Shown here: in pieces, positions 52,882 through 56,613 of the stretch | Numbering within the stretch: position 1 is the stretch's first letter | Layout: each line of letters starts with the position of its first letter | Origin: Bacteroidota bacterium | GTDB taxonomy: Bacteria > Bacteroidota > Bacteroidia > Cytophagales > Cyclobacteriaceae | Reading direction: 5' to 3' | NCBI GenBank assembly: GCA_023417785.1 | Contig: JAEZEH010000004.1 | Coordinates: forward strand, 1-56,613 | DNA length: 56,613 nucleotides | Made by a program: the position numbers and the translations under genes | Notes under the pieces: generated by a model | What the model saw: only the letters and a program-made list of their open reading frames with translations | The model's database searches: none | What the model was told of the DNA's origin: nothing

Positions 52882-55647
52882 ATGACCATGGACCAGGATT
52901 ATCTAGGAATTAAAAGGACACTGACCACATCAAAGAAGCAGCTTTCCTTTTACAGCTTAAAGGCTCTTCAGGAAAAAGGATACGCGATAGACAGATTGCC
53001 ATTTTCTATCCGTGTTCTGCTCGAGAACGTTTTGAGGAATTATGATGACTACATCATTACAAAGCAACATGTGGAAACGCTGTTGAACTGGCGTCCGCAG
53101 CCTGCAAAAAAGGAAATTCCATTTATGCCTGCGCGGGTATTGATGCAGGATTTTACCGGTGTTCCTGCCATAGTCGATATAGCCTCGCTGAGAAGCGAAA
53201 TGATCCGGCATGGTAAAGACCCGTCTGTAATAAATCCGTTGATACCCGTCGATCTTGTAATAGACCACTCTGTGCAAGTCGATTACTTCGGTACGAGGGA
53301 ATCCTATCGCGATAATGTGGACAAGGAGTATGAGCGAAACCGCGAACGCTATCAGTTCCTGAAGTGGGCTCAAAGTGCATTCAATAATTTCTCGGTGGTT
53401 CCGCCGGGAATGGGCATCTGCCATCAGGTAAATCTGGAATACCTGTCAAGTTGTGTTACCGTAAAAGACGGGGTTGCGTTTCCTGATACGCTCGTAGGAA
53501 CCGATTCTCATACACCAATGGTAAATGGTTTGGGCATTGTGGCGTATGGTGTTGGCGGTATAGAAGCCGAGGCCGCTATTCTGGGTCAACCTCAATTCTT
53601 TGAAATGCCCGAAGTAGTAGGCCTCCGGTTAACCGGAAAACTCCCGGTAGGAAGCACAGCAACGGATCTTGTATTGACAATCACCGAACTCCTTCGAAGA
53701 ACCAGAGTGGTTGGCAAATTCGTTGAAGTGTTTGGTGACGGACTAAAATCATTGTCCGTTCCGGATCGTGCGACGATCGGTAACATGTCGCCGGAATTTG
53801 GTTGTACGATCACATTTTTTCCCATTGACGAAAAGACGATCCAATATCTTGACAAGACCAACAGACCCGCAGAATTAATACAACTGGTTGAGGATTACAC
53901 CAGGGAAAACTTATTGTGGCGTGAGAATGAACATCTGATAGAATTCACGGAGGTGGTGGAACTTGATCTTGGGTCTGTGGTGCCCACGATTTCGGGCCCA
54001 AGCAGACCTCAGGATAAGATACTTTTGAAGAACTCAAAGGAAGCCATAACAGAGATCCTCGAGAAGTCTTATTTCAGAAAATATATTCAACACACGGATC
54101 GGCCACTCAACCGTTGGGCGGGTGAAGGCGGTAATGTACAGCCGTCGCAGGTGGCCTTGGCCGAACATTCAGATATGCGAACGGTAAGTATCGGCCAGGA
54201 TGGTAAAGGTTTTCGCCTGAGCGACGGCGATGTGGTTATCGCTGCTATCACCAGTTGCACGAACACGTCGAATCCGGATGTTATGATTAGCGCCGGACTA
54301 CTCGCGCAAAAAGCGCTTGACAGAGGACTCATGACAAAGCCGTGGGTAAAGACAAGCCTTGCACCGGGCTCGAAAGTAGTGACCGACTATCTTCAGGAGT
54401 CCGGATTACTGGAAAGGCTTGAAGAGCTGCGGTTTAATGTGGTTGGCTACGGATGTACTTCCTGTATCGGTAATTCCGGTCCGTTATCTCCTCCTATTGC
54501 TGAGGCAATAACAGAGCACGATCTGATTGTCGCCGCCACGCTATCCAGCAACCGAAACTTTGAAGCGCGGATCCATCCTCAGGTAAAAATGAATTTCCTG
54601 ATGTCGCCACCGCTGGTAGTTGCACACGCCATCGCCGGAAGAATGGATATTGACATGAATAATGAACCGCTTGGTTTTGATCCTGCAGGCGAACCAGTTT
54701 TTCTCGCTGAGATCTGGCCTTCTCCAACCGAGATACAAGCCATCGCGGATCGTGTTGTCAGAAAGGAGTTCTTCCAGAAGAATTACGATGAAATATTCGA
54801 CGGTAATGAGCATTGGCGGGAACTTCGGGCGCCTGAGGACAAAGTTTATCAATGGGAGGCGAGTTCGACATACGTAAAAGAGGCTCCATTTTTCGTCAAC
54901 ATATCACCGAAGCCGGAGTCAATCAAGCCAATCCGCGAGGCAAGAGTTTTATTGATGCTGGGAGATTCAATTACCACCGACCATATATCTCCGGCAGGTT
55001 CCTTCAGCGCACAATCTCCCGCTGGCAAGTATCTGTTATCGCTGGGCGTTAGTGTTGATGAATTCAACAGCTATGGATCACGCCGTGGTAATGACGAAGT
55101 CATGAGTCGCGGTACATTCGCCAACGTCCGTATAAAAAACAAACTGGCGTCGACCGAAGGAGGGTTTACTACTTTCTTCCCTACGAATGAAGAGATGTCG
55201 GTCTACGACGCATCTGTGCGGTATCAGGCCGAGGGAACAAAACTTTTGGTGATTGCAGGAAAGGATTACGGAAGCGGATCTTCGCGCGACTGGGCCGCCA
55301 AAGGACCATACCTCCTCGGTGTTCGCGCGGTTATCGCCGAAAGTTTCGAACGTATCCATAGAAGCAATCTGGTGGGCATGGGAATTCTTCCGCTTCAGTT
55401 TCTTCCTGGCGAATCGAGCACCTCAATTGGCCTCGACGGAACCGAAGTCTTTTCAATTGATGGATTGAATGATACGCTTGCGCCGGCATCACAACTGCAG
55501 GTAACTGCGGTCGACTCGCGCGGAGTGGCTACGACATTTAAGGCGCTATGCAGACTGGATAGTAAGATTGAAATCGATTACTACCGGAACGATGGTATCC
55601 TGCAGTATATGCTGAGACAATTTATAGCACGTGCCGATGGTGGTTGA
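52882..55647 (+). CDS. acnA: Aconitate hydratase (AcnA type)
   Basis: A 921-aa aconitase that interconverts citrate and isocitrate in the TCA cycle, with a [4Fe-4S] cluster. The three cluster cysteines are at TSCTNTSNP and GYGCTSCIGNSG. Other signatures include MQDFTGVPAIVD, GTDSHTPMVNGLG, GDSITTDHISPAGS and the swivelling domain motif YGSGSSRDWAAKG. Length and layout match the AcnA/IRP1 type rather than AcnB. It starts at 52882; the Met at 52888 is also possible. Transcribed alone, divergent from kaiC. A gene for a glycosidase converges on it 48 bp downstream. Confidence 0.97.
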   Translation: MTMDQDYLGIKRTLTTSKKQLSFYSLKALQEKGYAIDRLPFSIRVLLENVLRNYDDYIITKQHVETLLNWRPQPAKKEIPFMPARVLMQDFTGVPAIVDIASLRSEMIRHGKDPSVINPLIPVDLVIDHSVQVDYFGTRESYRDNVDKEYERNRERYQFLKWAQSAFNNFSVVPPGMGICHQVNLEYLSSCVTVKDGVAFPDTLVGTDSHTPMVNGLGIVAYGVGGIEAEAAILGQPQFFEMPEVVGLRLTGKLPVGSTATDLVLTITELLRRTRVVGKFVEVFGDGLKSLSVPDRATIGNMSPEFGCTITFFPIDEKTIQYLDKTNRPAELIQLVEDYTRENLLWRENEHLIEFTEVVELDLGSVVPTISGPSRPQDKILLKNSKEAITEILEKSYFRKYIQHTDRPLNRWAGEGGNVQPSQVALAEHSDMRTVSIGQDGKGFRLSDGDVVIAAITSCTNTSNPDVMISAGLLAQKALDRGLMTKPWVKTSLAPGSKVVTDYLQESGLLERLEELRFNVVGYGCTSCIGNSGPLSPPIAEAITEHDLIVAATLSSNRNFEARIHPQVKMNFLMSPPLVVAHAIAGRMDIDMNNEPLGFDPAGEPVFLAEIWPSPTEIQAIADRVVRKEFFQKNYDEIFDGNEHWRELRAPEDKVYQWEASSTYVKEAPFFVNISPKPESIKPIREARVLLMLGDSITTDHISPAGSFSAQSPAGKYLLSLGVSVDEFNSYGSRRGNDEVMSRGTFANVRIKNKLASTEGGFTTFFPTNEEMSVYDASVRYQAEGTKLLVIAGKDYGSGSSRDWAAKGPYLLGVRAVIAESFERIHRSNLVGMGILPLQFLPGESSTSIGLDGTEVFSIDGLNDTLAPASQLQVTAVDSRGVATTFKALCRLDSKIEIDYYRNDGILQYMLRQFIARADGG

Positions 55648-55695
55648 TGACCGTTAACGCCAATACAGGCCATATGGCGAACGTGAATCAGATCC

Positions 55696-56613
55696 TTAGT
55701 CTACATGGAAGTTCCACTTGCAATTATCACTGTTCATATCAAATCTTCCGAGTGCGGGAGTACTATCTCCGGAGGAGATCAACGCCAGTTTTTCATTTGA
55801 GTTGGGAACCTCTTTCGGCATTATGCGATACGTTCCATCTGTGAGCTGATCAATTTTCCATAATTGTTCGGGTGCGCCAGTGAATGCGGGTACCGTAATG
55901 ACCCGTGCATCGCCTGTTGCGGCGAGGGCCCTTTCTGTTCCGGCAATTACGATCTTGTAATACGGTGCCCCCAAGTAGCCACTTGAGTCCGGGGCAGCGG
56001 TGACGGTCCATTTTTGATGAGGGCGCGCCATGTAATCACCTATTCTTGCGCTGATATTTCCAGCAGGCCATGTGTCTGCTACATCGTTGAGCTCCTGTGA
56101 TGGAACAGGTTTTACAGGTTCGTCATTATTGCGTTGAAACCATCGCAGACCTCCGGGCATTCTCACCATATCAACGGCCAGTTCCAGCGCATACCCTCTC
56201 CGTTCCGACTCGACAAAGTATGTTCCGTTCTTCACATTATCGCCTGCCACCGGCCATCCATCTTTCCATAACAGGGGACGGATACCTAAGACGCTGCCGG
56301 CACCCTGATCGAGATCCGCTTCATAATGAAGCGACATTTTCTGGACTCCTTCTTCGATAATGAGTTGTCCGAAATGCCCGGGGCCGATGAGCCTGCCCCT
56401 GCTTGCAGCCACCATTTTGCCGCCACCCTCAATCATATCTCTTCCGACATTATCTACGAAAGGACCTGTCACGTTTTTCGAACGGCCCACAACGATATTG
56501 TACGTTGAATTGGGACCATCGCAACAGCTACCATGAGTCGCGAGGAGATAGTACCAACCATCGTTGTATGCAAGTGTGGTTGCCTCGCACACAGTAGCTA
56601 TATCAACGTGTTC
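55696..56613 (-). CDS. Glycoside hydrolase family 43 (arabinanase-type), partial
   Basis: The C-terminal 305 residues of a family-43 glycosidase; the frame stays open to the right edge, so the N-terminus and the first catalytic residues are outside. The visible part begins VCEATTLAYNDGWYYLLATH, the arabinan endo-hydrolase pattern carrying the catalytic Glu, followed by STYNIVVGRSKNVTGPFVD and GPGHFGQLII, which are typical. The last ~150 residues carry tryptophan motifs of a ricin-type beta-trefoil (QKWTV, QLWKI, CKWNF), so a CBM13-like carbohydrate-binding domain is likely. It would act on arabinan or arabinoxylan. Only the family is certain. Confidence 0.9.
   Translation of the reverse strand, partial: EHVDIATVCEATTLAYNDGWYYLLATHGSCCDGPNSTYNIVVGRSKNVTGPFVDNVGRDMIEGGGKMVAASRGRLIGPGHFGQLIIEEGVQKMSLHYEADLDQGAGSVLGIRPLLWKDGWPVAGDNVKNGTYFVESERRGYALELAVDMVRMPGGLRWFQRNNDEPVKPVPSQELNDVADTWPAGNISARIGDYMARPHQKWTVTAAPDSSGYLGAPYYKIVIAGTERALAATGDARVITVPAFTGAPEQLWKIDQLTDGTYRIMPKEVPNSNEKLALISSGDSTPALGRFDMNSDNCKWNFHVD

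Overview
The window reads as a Bacteroidota chromosome, most like the Cytophagales (a Chryseolinea/Ohtaekwangia-type soil bacterium). The grounds are a SusC/SusD pair, CarboxypepD_reg domains on many exported proteins, a BlaR1-like receptor ending in TonB, an HYC_CC_PP protein, DUF3347 proteins, DUF1593 proteins, and several promoters of the Bacteroidota type (TAnnTTTG at -7). The genus is an inference from gene content. I found no rRNA, convincing tRNA, CRISPR array or transposase gene.

Layout. 1-240: a hairpin-rich MITE/REP-like repeat. 240-1244: an orphan XylF-like sugar-binding protein, then about 1.2 kb without a gene. 2510-4467: a BlaI repressor and BlaR1/TonB-like metallopeptidase, with an operator-like palindrome over their promoter. 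4731-12004 (minus): SusC, SusD and a Tat-exported phosphocholine-type phospholipase C, an apparent phospholipid-scavenging locus. 12411-12767: a second, inverted copy of the repeat plus a half copy. 12.9-15.9 kb: a small CarboxypepD_reg protein, a transglutaminase-like protein, a DsbA-like protein and a manganese catalase whose end overlaps it. 16.2-19.8 kb: three lipoproteins. 20.0-23.0 kb: a NarL-type regulator, a TPR histidine kinase and a PepSY-like secreted protein. 23.6-28.8 kb: PadR regulator with membrane partner, a RibD-type reductase and a MacB/FtsX permease.

29.4-37.8 kb is a copper/silver efflux operon: HYC_CC_PP protein, CusA-type RND pump with all three substrate methionines, TolC-like channel with a Ser/Gly/Met-rich insert, CusB-type adaptor with a metal-binding domain and DUF3347, a candidate 30-residue membrane peptide, and a free DUF3347 protein, closed by a strong terminator. 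38.4-42.8 kb holds two type-B carboxylesterases and a divergent NrtR-like Nudix regulator with an inverted-repeat operator between them. 43.0-45.9 kb is a tandem pair of DUF1593 proteins, one frameshifted. 46.1-47.7 kb is a TPR protein with a good terminator.

The most interesting locus is 48236-52281 (minus): kaiC, two kaiB-like genes, a PAS histidine kinase and a CheY-like receiver, tightly packed or overlapping. The KaiC has both ATPase domains, the catalytic glutamate pairs and a Ser-Ser at the phosphorylation position, but carries a charged coiled-coil tail and has no kaiA nearby. The second KaiB is divergent and sits 4 nt before the kinase, as if a SasA-type clock kinase had been split into separate genes. 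The window ends with aconitase (acnA) and the C-terminal part of a family-43 glycosidase cut by the right edge.
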